Origin: Sarcomyxa edulis
Lineage: Eukaryota; Basidiomycota; Agaricomycetes; Agaricales; Mycenaceae
Direction: 5' to 3'
Assembly (NCBI GenBank): GCA_009761415.1
Contig: QUOL01000009.1
Span: forward strand, 186,001-250,000
DNA length: 64,000 nt
Each line of letters opens with the position of its first letter. Position 1 is the first letter of the stretch. Position numbers and translations under genes: made by a program. Below are positions 54,166 through 64,000 of the stretch, piece by piece. The notes beneath the pieces were generated by a model. It was not told the DNA's origin. It saw only the letters and a program-made list of their open reading frames with translations, and did not search any database.

Positions 54166-56469
54166 GGTGTCAGGTAACGTCTACGTCAACCTTCAAGATT
54201 TGTGTGGCAGGATAAGGATAAAGAGTTCAAAGCCAGTCCTTTTTATGGAGAGGATCTACAGACGCTTTGAGCGGGTGCGGCGTCGTCGCTTGATGCAACG
54301 TGTTACAAGCGTGGGGGTAGCTTGTGGCTTATAATTGATGAAGACACAGCGGAACGGGAGTCGCGGGTACAGTGCCTTCGCAGATAAGAAGTGTCTATGT
54401 CGGGCTGATTCCACAGGCGATTCCACTGGTCATGATTATATATTTTGGTGTGATTTCAAACGCTGATAGCAGAACAATAACTCACGAACTTGCCCAATTA
54501 GAATAGCTTCTCTCTTCTATCAATCAGCGGACCACGGCGTCTTGAGAGGTCTTCTTACCTCCAGGTCAAGGCTTGAGGCCGTTGAACGTTAAGATTCTTT
54601 TCGTACGGTGTCAATAGTGCTCCTGCCTTCCCAGAACATATGCAACATACAGGCTTACTTGTAACGGATCACGGTATCTTGTGAGTCAAAACTCAGGGTC
54701 TTTTGAGTTCCCACCCAGCTGTTATTAACCTTTTCGTGCATTCCAGGAACCCCAAGCATGCTACCCAGTGCGAAAAAAAAGGACTCAGCCTCAAGAAGTG
54801 ACTGAACTTTGGAGCAAGTCGAAGCAAAGTTGAGGGACAAGGACAAGTTGCCCAAAGTTCATTGGGGACATTGTTTTGTTCGGCAATGGCGGCACGCGTC
54901 GGACCTTCGGAGCCTGGGACCCCGCCGTGTATGCCGCTCTACGGCATGGTCAAATTTAACCACCGCCGCGAACGGAGTCGCTGCAGACTGTCGCTGGTAA
55001 CTCTCGCCGTATACTTCTTTCGAACCTCGTATTCAAGGAACGCACTCTCTCTACAGGATTCTAGATCAAACGTTTCCTAGATCTAGGGGATGAAACCTCC
55101 ACCTTCCGTGGTATCTCGACAAGACAACACTCCCAATTCGACGCGACGCTGGCCTTTGTTTCCGAAATGCGGTCAGGTTGCATCTTCTACCATACTAACG
55201 ATGTAGTGCACATCTACTGCGTACTATCAAGTATCAGTGCCCCGCACTGCAGCTGGTCCTATCAAGCCGCGATACCCGTGTATAATTTGGTCACTGCTCC
55301 CACACCTACATTCGATGCCACATACAGCATTGGTTTAGAAATGAAAAACGGAGGGCCCGGCCTTGGAGAAGCATGTCGAGTCATCTTTCTAATGACTCCT
55401 TGAGACCTTCAGAGCGTGTGTCCAGTGCCTGTCACTGATTCTTCTGTTGATCTCAGGACGATGCGGCTGTTTGCGAACTTCTCATTCGCACTGGATCAGA
55501 CAACACCTCTGGCTCTACTCTGGAAAGCTTGATGGAATCAATTCCTGTGTCAAAAGGACACCCTCTGCGGCCACTAGGCCTGATAAGAGCTTCATCTGTC
55601 GACATTCTGGCTCCGAAAAGTCAAGCTAGTCATTGTCAAGACTCCAAATGATGTCTATCGCATGTTTTCATAGCATCATACACTGCGTCGTCAGTACTTT
55701 TTGTCTGCCATCCGAGCACACCGACTGAGGACTGCGGCACGACCTGTAGCGCCTTTGATCCCAGATTATGATCGCACCCATATCGAACACATTGCTGGAC
55801 GTCGAATGCTGAGGAACAACCTTACCTCAAAACGCACTTGCATCATGTTAAGGACGCCTGTATCGTCTGTATGATTGTGATGAGATGGCAATGCGATGGG
55901 TTGTGTCGATGCCATGGTGGGAGGAGGAGGAGTAGCAAGAGGTATGCCCTTTCAAATTGCTCTTCTGAATCACCCGAATGCCTTTGTCGCTCACCATACT
56001 TTCGAATCCTCTGATGTATCAGACCTGGCCGCTACGCTCGGGGTATCCTTTCTCAATGATCGCGTCTAATACATTCGCAATACATCTCCTCGCAAACTTG
56101 TATCTCTCGAACGCGTTTCTTCCACTTTGCCGGCGGTAAAGTCAAGTTCTATAGGAGGCAGCAAGTATCACCTCTAAGATCAGCCTCTGTCTTGCTCCGC
56201 TGTCGTCTGCGTCTTTTGCATCGCCCTTGCATATTTCAGGACTCCACAAACAACACGGCTGGAAGTCCTCGGGCGTGTGCGCCATATACTGGTGATTATC
56301 TCTCTCAAAATCTTGAGCTTCAAGCTGGACCTGGGGTATGTCAAGATATTTATGATTCTATACAACAATACGACAATTTCCTTTACTCTAATAAGTGTAT
56401 ATAGCAATGCAAAAACGGACGAGACAGCGAGAAGAAATAAGAAAAGACCACCACGTACCCCAAGCGAGC
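54166..56469. other. Stretch with possible gene relics only
   Basis: Fragments such as RQYFLSAIRAHRLRTAARPV (about 55690-55850, +) and RGMPFQIALLNHPNAFVAHH (about 55935-56070, +) look like broken coding sequence but cannot be joined into a gene, and I do not recognise a family. No RNA gene or transposon ends seen. Confidence 0.4.
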
Positions 56470-57737
56470 CTACGAAGCCTTCCCGTCCGTCCTCGACTTC
56501 TGCAGATCCCTGTAATCTTTCAACACAATGTCGTAATCATCGCTCCCTTCTTCAAAGCCAGTAATCGCCACAACTGCCCCCTCGATTCCCTTCTCCTTGA
56601 TCAAATTATTCAGCTGCACACTCTCATCGTCGTCTTGATTATTATGCAAGAACGCCGCTGCGATACCCTTCAGCAAATTCGGGTGTGGGATCCCATACTC
56701 TCTCGCCATCAACACAGGTCCCACCAACCTATCGTTCTTCCCCAACTTCCGAAGTGGTTTCCTCGACACGCGCACAAGTTCGTCTTTGATATTCGGGTTC
56801 TCGAATCGCTTGAGGGTGGTAAGGATATATTGCTCGTGATCGGCGGGATTGAAATGGTGCTTCTTGATCAGAGCCTTCCCGCTCTCTTCTAAACCAGCAT
56901 GAACAGTGTTCTTGAGTTCCTCGTCTTTGATGCTCTGGTCGATAGTCGTGTAACCCTTCAACGCCCCGAGGAAAGCGAGCATAGCGTGTCCGGTGTTGAG
57001 AGTGAAGAGCTTCCGTTCGACATACGCATCCAGTTCATCGACCATCTTCATCCCCTGTATATGAAGCGTATCCGCACCTTTCAACCCCGTCCTATGCACG
57101 ACCCATTCGTAGAATCCTTCGACGCCTACGTCGAGTTTCGCCTCGCTGGAGAACGGTGGTACGATGCGGTCCACGGAGCAGTTGGCGAAGCCTACGAATT
57201 TGGCAATGAAATCCAAGTCGAGGTCGACATCGGCACCTTTGTGTAGGGCTTTGATGACTTCGTCTTTGAGGTGGTTGGTGGCTCCGACCATGTTTTCGCA
57301 AGCGATGATGTTGAGCGGTGGGCTTGTTTTTCCGTATCTGCGTCTCGCTCTAATGCCTGCAGACAATATGATCAATCGTTCGATCAAGGCTTTGAGAGGT
57401 TAGATCACGTACCTTTTGCGATGGTGGGTGCGATTACAGCCAATACTTCCACTCCAACCGAAGTGGTGATGATGTCTGCTTCGAGTAAGACCGACATGAT
57501 ATCCGGACTATTTGAAAGGACTCCCGAGACGTGTCTGATGGGTTCACTACGTTCCTCTTGATCGTCAAGGATGTGAACTAGATAGCGAGTTTCGGTATTG
57601 AGAGAATCGATGACCGATTCGTTGATGTCGGCGAAGACAACATGATAGTTGGATCTGAATAGGAGAGGTCCAATGAAACCGCGTCCAATATTGCCTGCGC
57701 CAAAGTGGAGGGCTCGAGGTCTGCGACTACCAGTCAT
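56470..57737 (-). CDS. Mannitol-1-phosphate 5-dehydrogenase
   Basis: NAD-dependent enzyme (EC 1.1.1.17) interconverting fructose-6-phosphate and mannitol-1-phosphate, part of fungal mannitol metabolism in the cytosol. Two exons are separated by one intron (gtacgt ... ctgcag, about 57358-57412). The N-terminus MTGSRRPRALHFGAGNIGRG carries the NAD-binding GxGxxGxG. Further landmarks are NIIACENMVGATNHLKDEV, FVGFANCSVDRIVPPF, KLFTLNTGHAMLAFLGALKG (catalytic Lys/His region) and the C-terminus YDIVLKDYRDLQKSRTDGKA. The length of about 400 aa is that of the family. Mannitol is a storage and stress polyol in mushrooms. It is co-oriented with xylulokinase but separated by about 1 kb. Confidence 0.95.
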
Positions 57738-58696
57738 GCTGGGTAAAATGCTATCGATGAAAGAATTTTGAAACAGATATATATATCGAGTTTGAGTTGG
57801 AAAAGCAAGTCGTTAGAACGGATCAAGAACACGCACGTTTAGGATACGATTGGGGTAACCCCTATGGTTGATCTTCAGCCTGGAAGATGAGAACAGTCTC
57901 GACTCGAATCTTTTGCTTTGTATCTCCTTTTTATACAGTCTAGCACTCCAACATCAGACCCATTCACGACATGGTAGAACGTCATGAGCATCGCCATGGA
58001 GCCGACTCGCATGTCATGTACGTATCATTCTTGATATTCTCTTTCAGCGGCACTGGAATCAACGTACTACGATCCTTGAATAGTGGGAAAAGTCGTTTCA
58101 TTTACTAGAAGTAGGATAGGATGCTGAATGAAGCAAGTAAACGACGCCAGAAAATTGCAAAAAGAATGCAAAAATCATGATGATATCCGATCATGATCGA
58201 ATATTTTGCATCCGCGGTCGGGACTGATTCTAGTTGGCCTCCAGAGTCGGTAGGTATGCCAAGGTACTTAGCGGCGACAGCGGCGGCGGTTTCTTGGAGG
58301 AAATGACAGGAAATGACTCGGAGTGCAAGATAGGACTCTGTCGAGGCTTCGCCAAAGACTCTGACACGATCGTACTGAGACTGAGACATACTGGAGAAGG
58401 AGAAGTGGCAATAAACCCTGCCTATTGAAACTAGTTATGCTGGAGGTACGGAATGCAGAAAGTATCCACGCCGGGTATATATTGGAATATTTTAAGGTTG
58501 TTGAGTATGTATACGTACTTTTCTCACTACAATTTCCTCCCCACCAGGAAGTACGCCCAAAATCGAGAAACTGAACAGGGTGTGCAAGAAGACAAAATAA
58601 GAAAGCAAGTAACAAATAATGTCCATATAACTTTTAAGCCCGACAACTGCAAAGAGACAAAACGATTTCTTAATAACCACTGCCTCTTGAATTTCT
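57738..58696. other. Intergenic, no gene supported
   Basis: Promoter of the mannitol-1-phosphate dehydrogenase gene and 3' flank of xylulokinase. A 94-codon frame (58105-58389, -; VRVFGEASTESYLALRV) is Ala-rich and unassigned. Confidence 0.45.
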
Positions 58697-61535
58697 TCAA
58701 ACAAGGCCCTTGATGAGCATGTTTTCCAACCGACAGAATTCCGGGACGATCGCTGCATATGTCATGAACGCGTCTGTATCGGGTTCTGCAACCTTCGCGA
58801 GTCCAATTTGCGCCTCGGCGTCGGCGGTAGGAAGGGCAACAACGGGCGTAAGAGGCGTGGGTGTCGTTGGTGTCGTCGCGCTGATAGGACCGTTCCCATT
58901 CAACCCGGGACTGGTGATTCCGAGATTCAGATCAGGCGTCGTGTACGCAGTCGAAGGAAGAGGTCCCGATCCGATACTGGTGGTTGTATCCGCCGTAGAT
59001 CCTGTGTGTGTCCTCAACCTCGACGTACCGAACGAATCCAAGAATGCGTTCCCATAAACGCCGCTGCCGGTACCGATGATTCCTGCATTATTCGTAGGGA
59101 GCCCTCCATTACGTTCCATCTCCTCCACCTCATCCTCGTCCTCCTCCACAAAGATCGTAGCACCAAGCCCTGACCTCGGTCCGAACGGTGTACTAGTCCC
59201 ACTATTAGCTCCACTTCCTCCACCTCCAATCCCCAGTCCCAATCCCGCCGCCATGTTAATTGATCCAGCACCATTAATATTAGTCTTCAAAGGGATGCCC
59301 CCAGTAGCAACCCATCTCTTCCCCAACAACCTCCTCATCTCATCCTCAAACCCACCCAGACCCCTGCTCCCAGCATTCCCACTCCCCTGCGCACCACCAC
59401 CCCGCTCCTTCCCCCAGACCCACCTCGCAACATACGCACTCCCGATAGCAGCTCTCCCCGGATATCCTTGTGCCGGAGCATTTCGATGCGGTACGACCTG
59501 CGCACTATCCACCTGCGTGTTCGGTACAAACACCGAAGCATTAAATACATCCCCAACTAAATTCGCAACACTAGGGAAATTAGCAGCCGCGCCTGTAGTT
59601 ATAATCCGCGACGGGAGCGGTGTGTGGTCATATGGATCGAAAGGTAGACCGAGACTTGACATGACGGATGAGGAACGGCCGGGGAGTGGGACGGGTGGTG
59701 TTTGGGTTTGTGAGGAGGATTGGACGGATTTACGTCCGGTGCCCAAGACGCCTGTGGCGATCATGCGGGACCACTTGACGCGGAATGATAGGATTTGTGA
59801 TTCGAGGAGCGTTCGGGGGTTAGCTCGGAGATCTCTGAATTCGTTGACTTTTATGCCAGTTTCGAAGCGGAAGATCCCCTTAATATGTGCGTAGGGATAA
59901 CTGTCACCCTGGAGGAACCAGAAGCTAAATAATTTATCATCGAGCCTGTGTGGAACTTAATCAGAGGATAAATGACCACTGAGGGACGCTGGTACGTACC
60001 CGATTGATCCTCCTGGAGGTACTATAGCCACTAATCGGTCGAACGCGCTCCAACTCTTTGTATACATGTCTCTGACCAGAGCTCGAGGGACGTCCGCATT
60101 TCTGCAACGCGTGAGCACCAATAAATTGGGAACATTGAACAAGAAAAAGACAAACCTGCAAGTCAGGACGGCAATATATCTCTTCTTTTCGCTAGGATCT
60201 TGTGCTGGATGTGGGTAAAGGCTGTAGAGTCGTGACGGAATGTAATGTTGTGCAGGTGTCATGAGTGTGTCGGCTGGTCCAAACGATAGCACCGCATCGG
60301 AAGGAGAGGGACACAGGGAAAGGTAAGAAGACAGGAAATCCGAGGTGAAAGGAGTTACGATGGTTTCTGAACGCAGCATGAGCTCAGTCCACCCAGACAA
60401 GAGAACTTACACGTACCAGGATCGAATCCATACCGGTCCACCAGATATCGAGATACGTTTCCAGCTCTCTTACCACCACCCGAGACATCAACATCACCGA
60501 GCCAACCTCTCACCCTCCTACCCTCCTCCCGACTACCCCCGACAATGTCCAACACTCCTTCGTCCCAATAGCCTACCCCTTGCGCACCTTGATTTCCACC
60601 ATGTACCCACAACCCCGTCGCACACGCCTCAGCCTCTCCCATCCCCGTCCACTTCCCACTAACAAGACTACACAGGAACGCGCTCGCAAGCTGTATTCTG
60701 CCCGTCCGGGACCACACCTCAACAGGCCATATCTCACGCACGCGGAGTATCTGCGCCGCTACCATGGAAGCACTGGCGCAAGTGCCTACTCGTGCAGCCA
60801 TGCGGTCTGCCCCTGCCAGCAAGGCTTCGAGTACGATTGCGTGCGTAGAGGAAGATGTATCTTGAGCGATGGGTGTGTTAGGAAGGGAGAATGTTTGTGG
60901 AGGGAAATGAGCGTGTAAAGGAAGGTGTGGATCCAGGGAGGAGAAGGCAGGTACTGGTGTAGATTTCCACCATACGAGGGCGTGCTGCGGGTGACAATAC
61001 GATATATCAACGACTACGGGAGTAACGAGGATATATTCCCACCTGAGCAGCACCTCCAATAGACTTGATCCTCGTCAAATCATAGTTTTTGTGCAACTTT
61101 TCGAAGAGGCAGTCTGCGGAGTAGAAAGTCACGACGTGATCGGATCGGCCAAAATCAGTATTATGTTCTCACGCCCAAAAATAAATGACGCCGAGGGCAG
61201 CCAACAAAAAATTTGGTTCCGCTGAGTACTGCAATTTACTCACCCAAGCCCTTGATCCACATGTCTACTGGAGTGGTATATGCATCTCCTGGAGTCGTGA
61301 ATATACCTCCCTGAGTTCTAGAAAGAGAAAGACAGGTATAATTGGTTGAGAGCTGCGAACGCGAGATGACAGCGAAACGGTGAACTGACTGGTACTCTGG
61401 AAGTTCTGTGTCGAAGTCGACGGATTCTACGCCGACTAGCTCAAGAGTTTCGTCCACAATGGAGGCCCGTAGTTGATCTGTTGCAAGTTCGAGGCCGAGA
61501 AAAAGAGGAGGGCCCGTCTTCTGTGGTGGAGGCAT
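58697..61535 (-). CDS. D-xylulose kinase (xylulokinase, FGGY family)
   Basis: ATP-dependent phosphorylation of D-xylulose to xylulose-5-phosphate (EC 2.7.1.17), linking xylose/pentose use to the pentose phosphate pathway. About eight exons. The start ATG ends at 61535 (MPPPQKTGPPLFLGLELATD). Landmarks are LATDQLRASIVDE, TTPVDMWIKGLG, KSIGGAAQHALVWW, WTGMGEAEACATGLWVHG, SFGPADTLMTPAQHY, IVPPGGSIG, NPRTLLESQILSFRVKWSRM, IITTGAAANFPSVANLVGDV (C-terminal nucleotide-site region) and the ending PEFCRLENMLIKGLV. The last exon carries a long Gly/Thr/Pro-rich, acidic insertion (EEDEDEVEEMERNGG and following) before the C-terminus that is not in the common core of the family. No frame break seen. Confidence 0.92.
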
Positions 61536-62550
61536 TTAGAAAAGAACGACGTGGGTGACGTGGGACCTGGGTAGTGCTGGGGGTGTTGACAGGATGGTAG
61601 AATACTGGTCGTCCGAATAGACGGTGTCTAAGATAGCTGTGCTGTTGTTTCCCGAGCGCGAATGCAAATTACGAGCCACGAAAAAGAGTAAAGTACTGAG
61701 TAGGGTGCGGCTGTTTTTCCTCGGTGGGTCGTAAGGTAGGAAATGTCGTGAGTGCAAGTATTCTTGTGAGAAAGAAAGGACAGACTCGGGTTGAAAGCTA
61801 TTCGACTTCGATTTCTCAGGCCTGCGTCTCCAAGCGGTGTCCATCAAACAGCAGCTCCGGAGCCTGGGAATATGTTCGGCTTGCAAAGTGGCAAGTTACG
61901 TAACATTGCCGGGGTCGTCGCAAAACAATCCAACTTTCGCCGCAACGCCGAGGTCGATGTCGACGGTCTCGACATGCGTGATTTTGATGCATGGACCAAT
62001 TTGCAATGGCGAGTCTTTGTTTTGTACACCGAAATGCCGTTGATCCCATAGGTTTAGCTGGCTCGGAACAATCTGAGATGAATATTTGTAGAAGCTGGAA
62101 AGGCTATGGAATGTTGGGCACTACTTTATGGCTCCGTACATGCAACACGCGAAATTTCAATCAACTTGCCAGCATATCCTTCTTGAGGAAGCCATGGCTC
62201 ATTCGAGGGTCCTTCATCACATCTGTTTTGGATATCTTGGCCGAAGTAAGTATGCATCACAGCGAAGACGACGAGGCCTGTGATGAAAGACGCTATGGGT
62301 ATTACCTTGCTTGCCAAGGTTTCTCTCCGGGATCATAATTGGGACACTTTTCGACCAACCGGCGATTGCCGTCTAAGTCTCCCACGATACAACTTCCAAA
62401 ATCGTCCACCCTGCTCACTGCATGCATCGTCGCATCCCATCCAAGGACTAGTACTTATTGAGGTAGACGTTGTAGGATCAAGCGAGTCTGTCGGCGTCGG
62501 GTCACGCGTCACATCACACATAGCGGATCATTCCCCGTTCGTGTCCGAAA
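61536..62550. other. Intergenic, no gene supported
   Basis: 5' flank of xylulokinase and unassigned sequence. A 63-codon frame at 62126-62317 (-) has a hydrophobic start (VIPIASFITGLVVFAVMH) but begins with TTG, not ATG. It could be an exon of a small membrane protein, but no partner exon is clear. Confidence 0.4.
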
Positions 62551-62579
62551 CACCTCAGTGCTTTAATATCACTGAGGTG
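62551..62579. repeat. Hairpin-forming inverted repeat near the copia 5' end
   Basis: A 10-bp perfect stem, cacctcagtg with cactgaggtg, and a 9-nt loop ctttaatat. Part of it (cagtgctttaatatcactga) recurs at 62667-62687, and ttctcttcattattcttag occurs at 62630-62648 and again at 62688-62706. These direct repeats lie in what should be the LTR/leader of the downstream retrotransposon. Confidence 0.7.
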
Positions 62580-62739
62580 TAAGTCCCTACAGTTATTTTA
62601 CTAGTTCCCTTATCTAACATACCATTAGTTCTCTTCATTATTCTTAGGTACATATATATCTACTACAGTGCTTTAATATCACTGAGGTTTCTCTTCATTA
62701 TTCTTAGTCTCTTCGGAATCTCGCATTCTCAATTCCATA

Positions 62740-62753
62740 GGTTATGGGCCCTG
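62740..62753 (+). other. Putative primer-binding site (internal tRNA-iMet type)
   Basis: ggttatgggccctg is complementary to the anticodon arm of initiator tRNA-Met, the half-tRNA priming site known from Drosophila copia and yeast Ty5. It lies directly after the presumed 5' LTR and overlaps the first ATG of the gag-pol frame. Confidence 0.65.
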
Positions 62754-64000
62754 GTACCTACGACACTATGTCCACAGCATCCTCTTCTCTCAAACTAGTC
62801 AACCTACCTAAACTCAAGGAGGACAGCTCCAATTGGATCACCTACAAGGAGCGGATCCTCAACACATTGACTTCGAAGAGTCTCGCTCGACACGTCACCG
62901 GTAGCGCTCGGAAGGCCGTCGAGATCGAGGAACGCGATGACGGAAAGTGGTACGTTCCCAAGACCACTTCTCCTCTCGACGAAGCCCAGATCGAAGAGTA
63001 CGAAGAAAAATTGGATAAATGGAGACAGAAGGAGGCGTCGGTCCGCGAGGTCATCTACGAGACCGTTAGTCAGTCGATGTTCTTACTTATCAAGAACGAA
63101 CCGACCGCGGCCGCACTCTGGAAGAAACTTGTATCCATCAATGAAGGAAAAGGTGATATGATTCAGATGAATACACTCACCAAGATGCAGCAGATGCGCT
63201 GTCCGGAGGGAGGCAACATCCGAGTCCACATCTCTCGGATGACCGAACTCCATGAGGAGCTCGCCGGAATGGGTGCTCCACTTACCGACGTACAATTTTC
63301 CACCTACATTCGCGCTTCATTACCCCCATCCTACCACTCCTTACTCACCTCCATCAACGCCACCTCTCGAATCACCGGAAAAGCGATTTCGAGCAGCGCC
63401 CTGATCCAAGAGATCTACGAGGCAGCTGACGACGCTACCGTAACGAAATCGAACGTTGAACAGGAGGGAAACTCGGCCCTAGCCGCGTTTAAAGGGAAGG
63501 GAAAAGGAAAAGGTCGAGGGGGAGAGTCCAAGTCAAAAGGGGAGAAGTACTGTTCAGTCTGCAAGAAAAAGGGTTATCATACCAAGGAGGATTGTTGGGC
63601 TAAAGGAGGAGGAAAGGAGGGTCAGGCTCCGGAATGGTACTTGAAGAAGAAAGGGGAGGATACCTCCGCCAAAGCGAATATCGCGGTCGATGAACACGAC
63701 ATCGCCTTCTTCCTAGACCTCGGAGCTCAGGACGACGATCTCGATAACGTCGCTCTTGTCATTACCTCTGATTTCCAATCCGCCGCCCTCACCGCACCGA
63801 AAACGTCGAACGGCGTCATCCTCGATAGTGGTGCTAGTCGTCACTTTACTGGGGATAGATCGAGTATGGTGAACTTTGTCGAAATCCCGGGTTCACCAGT
63901 ACGCGCCGCCGACGGTCGCACCTTCAGCGCGACAGGTCGCGGAGACGTTCAAACCTATCTTCCTATGGGTGACGGAGTCAAACCAACTCCAGTTACTATC
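62744..64000 (+). mobile_element. Ty1/copia retrotransposon, gag and start of pol (cut by window edge)
   Basis: One uninterrupted frame from MGPGTYDTMSTASSS (ATG at 62744; a second in-frame ATG at 62768) to the right edge, about 418 codons. The Gag part shows the UBN2-type pattern: LPKLKEDSSNWITYKERILN, ALWKKLVSINEGKG and MRCPEGGNIRVHISRMTELH. A basic linker (KGKGKGKGRGGESKSKGEK) precedes a CCHC zinc knuckle CSVCKKKGYHTKEDCW. The protease motif GVILDSGASRHFTGD marks the start of pol. No stop is present, so this copy may be young or intact; integrase, RT, RNase H and the 3' LTR lie outside. The 5' LTR boundary could not be fixed. Confidence 0.92.

Noticed and set aside
58105..58389. 94-codon frame (-) downstream of xylulokinase
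   Set aside because: No recognisable domain, no clear exon partners; xylulokinase ends properly at 58697.
62126..62317. 63-codon hydrophobic frame (-), small membrane protein
   Set aside because: Starts with TTG; no ATG or convincing upstream exon found.

Overview
The window is nuclear DNA of a filamentous basidiomycete, most likely an Agaricomycete (mushroom-forming, wood- or litter-decay type). Genes on both strands carry many short introns of roughly 45-90 nt. Two tandem DyP peroxidases, a basidiomycete-type alcohol oxidase, mannitol-1-phosphate dehydrogenase and xylulokinase fit that lifestyle. Expanded fungal families are also present: a seven-pass-like membrane protein pair, a cupredoxin with GPI-type tail, an OTT_1508-like deaminase and a truncated integrase-like protein. 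I see no prokaryotic operon structure, CRISPR array or rRNA.

Layout. 1-3.2 kb: two tandem multi-pass membrane protein genes (-). 3.8-7.0 kb: bromodomain protein (-). 7.6-9.65 kb: a mosaic of degenerate dispersed repeats holding a 218-bp fold-back MITE. 9.65-12.29 kb: no convincing gene. 12.3-14.1 kb: homeodomain factor (+). 14.8-18.6 kb: Topors-like RING E3 ligase (-). 18.7-19.45 kb: relics of a deaminase gene and of the neighbouring RING exon. 19.8-20.6 kb: DIB1/DIM1, the U5 snRNP 15-kDa protein (-). 20.8-22.8 kb: OTT_1508-like deaminase (-), probably broken at its 5' end. 23.0-24.1 kb: PPIH-type spliceosomal cyclophilin (+). 24.3-29.6 kb: Fab1-like phosphoinositide kinase (-), whose probable 5' exon at 30.5-30.9 kb is separated from the rest by an 866-bp TIR element carrying telomere-like repeats.

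32.1-36.1 kb: alcohol oxidase (+) with many micro-exons. 36.7-37.5 kb: orphan basic protein (-). 38.0-38.35 kb: a tRNA-Ser(CGA) gene with an unusual intron, plus a tRNA fragment. 38.7-39.4 kb: truncated integrase-like gene (-). 40.8-41.8 kb: GPI-anchored cupredoxin (+). 42.3-45.9 kb: cyclin-box protein (-). 46.2-51.1 kb: two DyP peroxidases (-). 52.8-54.2 kb: nucleotidyltransferase-like protein (-). 54.2-56.4 kb: relics only. 56.5-57.7 kb: mannitol-1-phosphate 5-dehydrogenase (-). 58.7-61.5 kb: D-xylulose kinase (-). 62.6-64.0 kb: 5' part of a Ty1/copia retrotransposon (+) running off the right edge.

Functional links are loose, as expected in a fungal chromosome. Two tri-snRNP components (DIB1 and PPIH) lie about 2.4 kb apart. 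The alcohol oxidase makes H2O2 in known wood-decay fungi and the DyPs use H2O2. The most unusual signals are extreme micro-exons (3 nt in PPIH; 5 and 9 nt in alcohol oxidase), the tRNA-Ser intron holding an antisense copy of the tRNA's own 3' arm, the TIR element with telomeric repeats inside the kinase gene, and two deaminase copies broken at different points. All exon calls were made by eye from splice sites and homology; no search was run.
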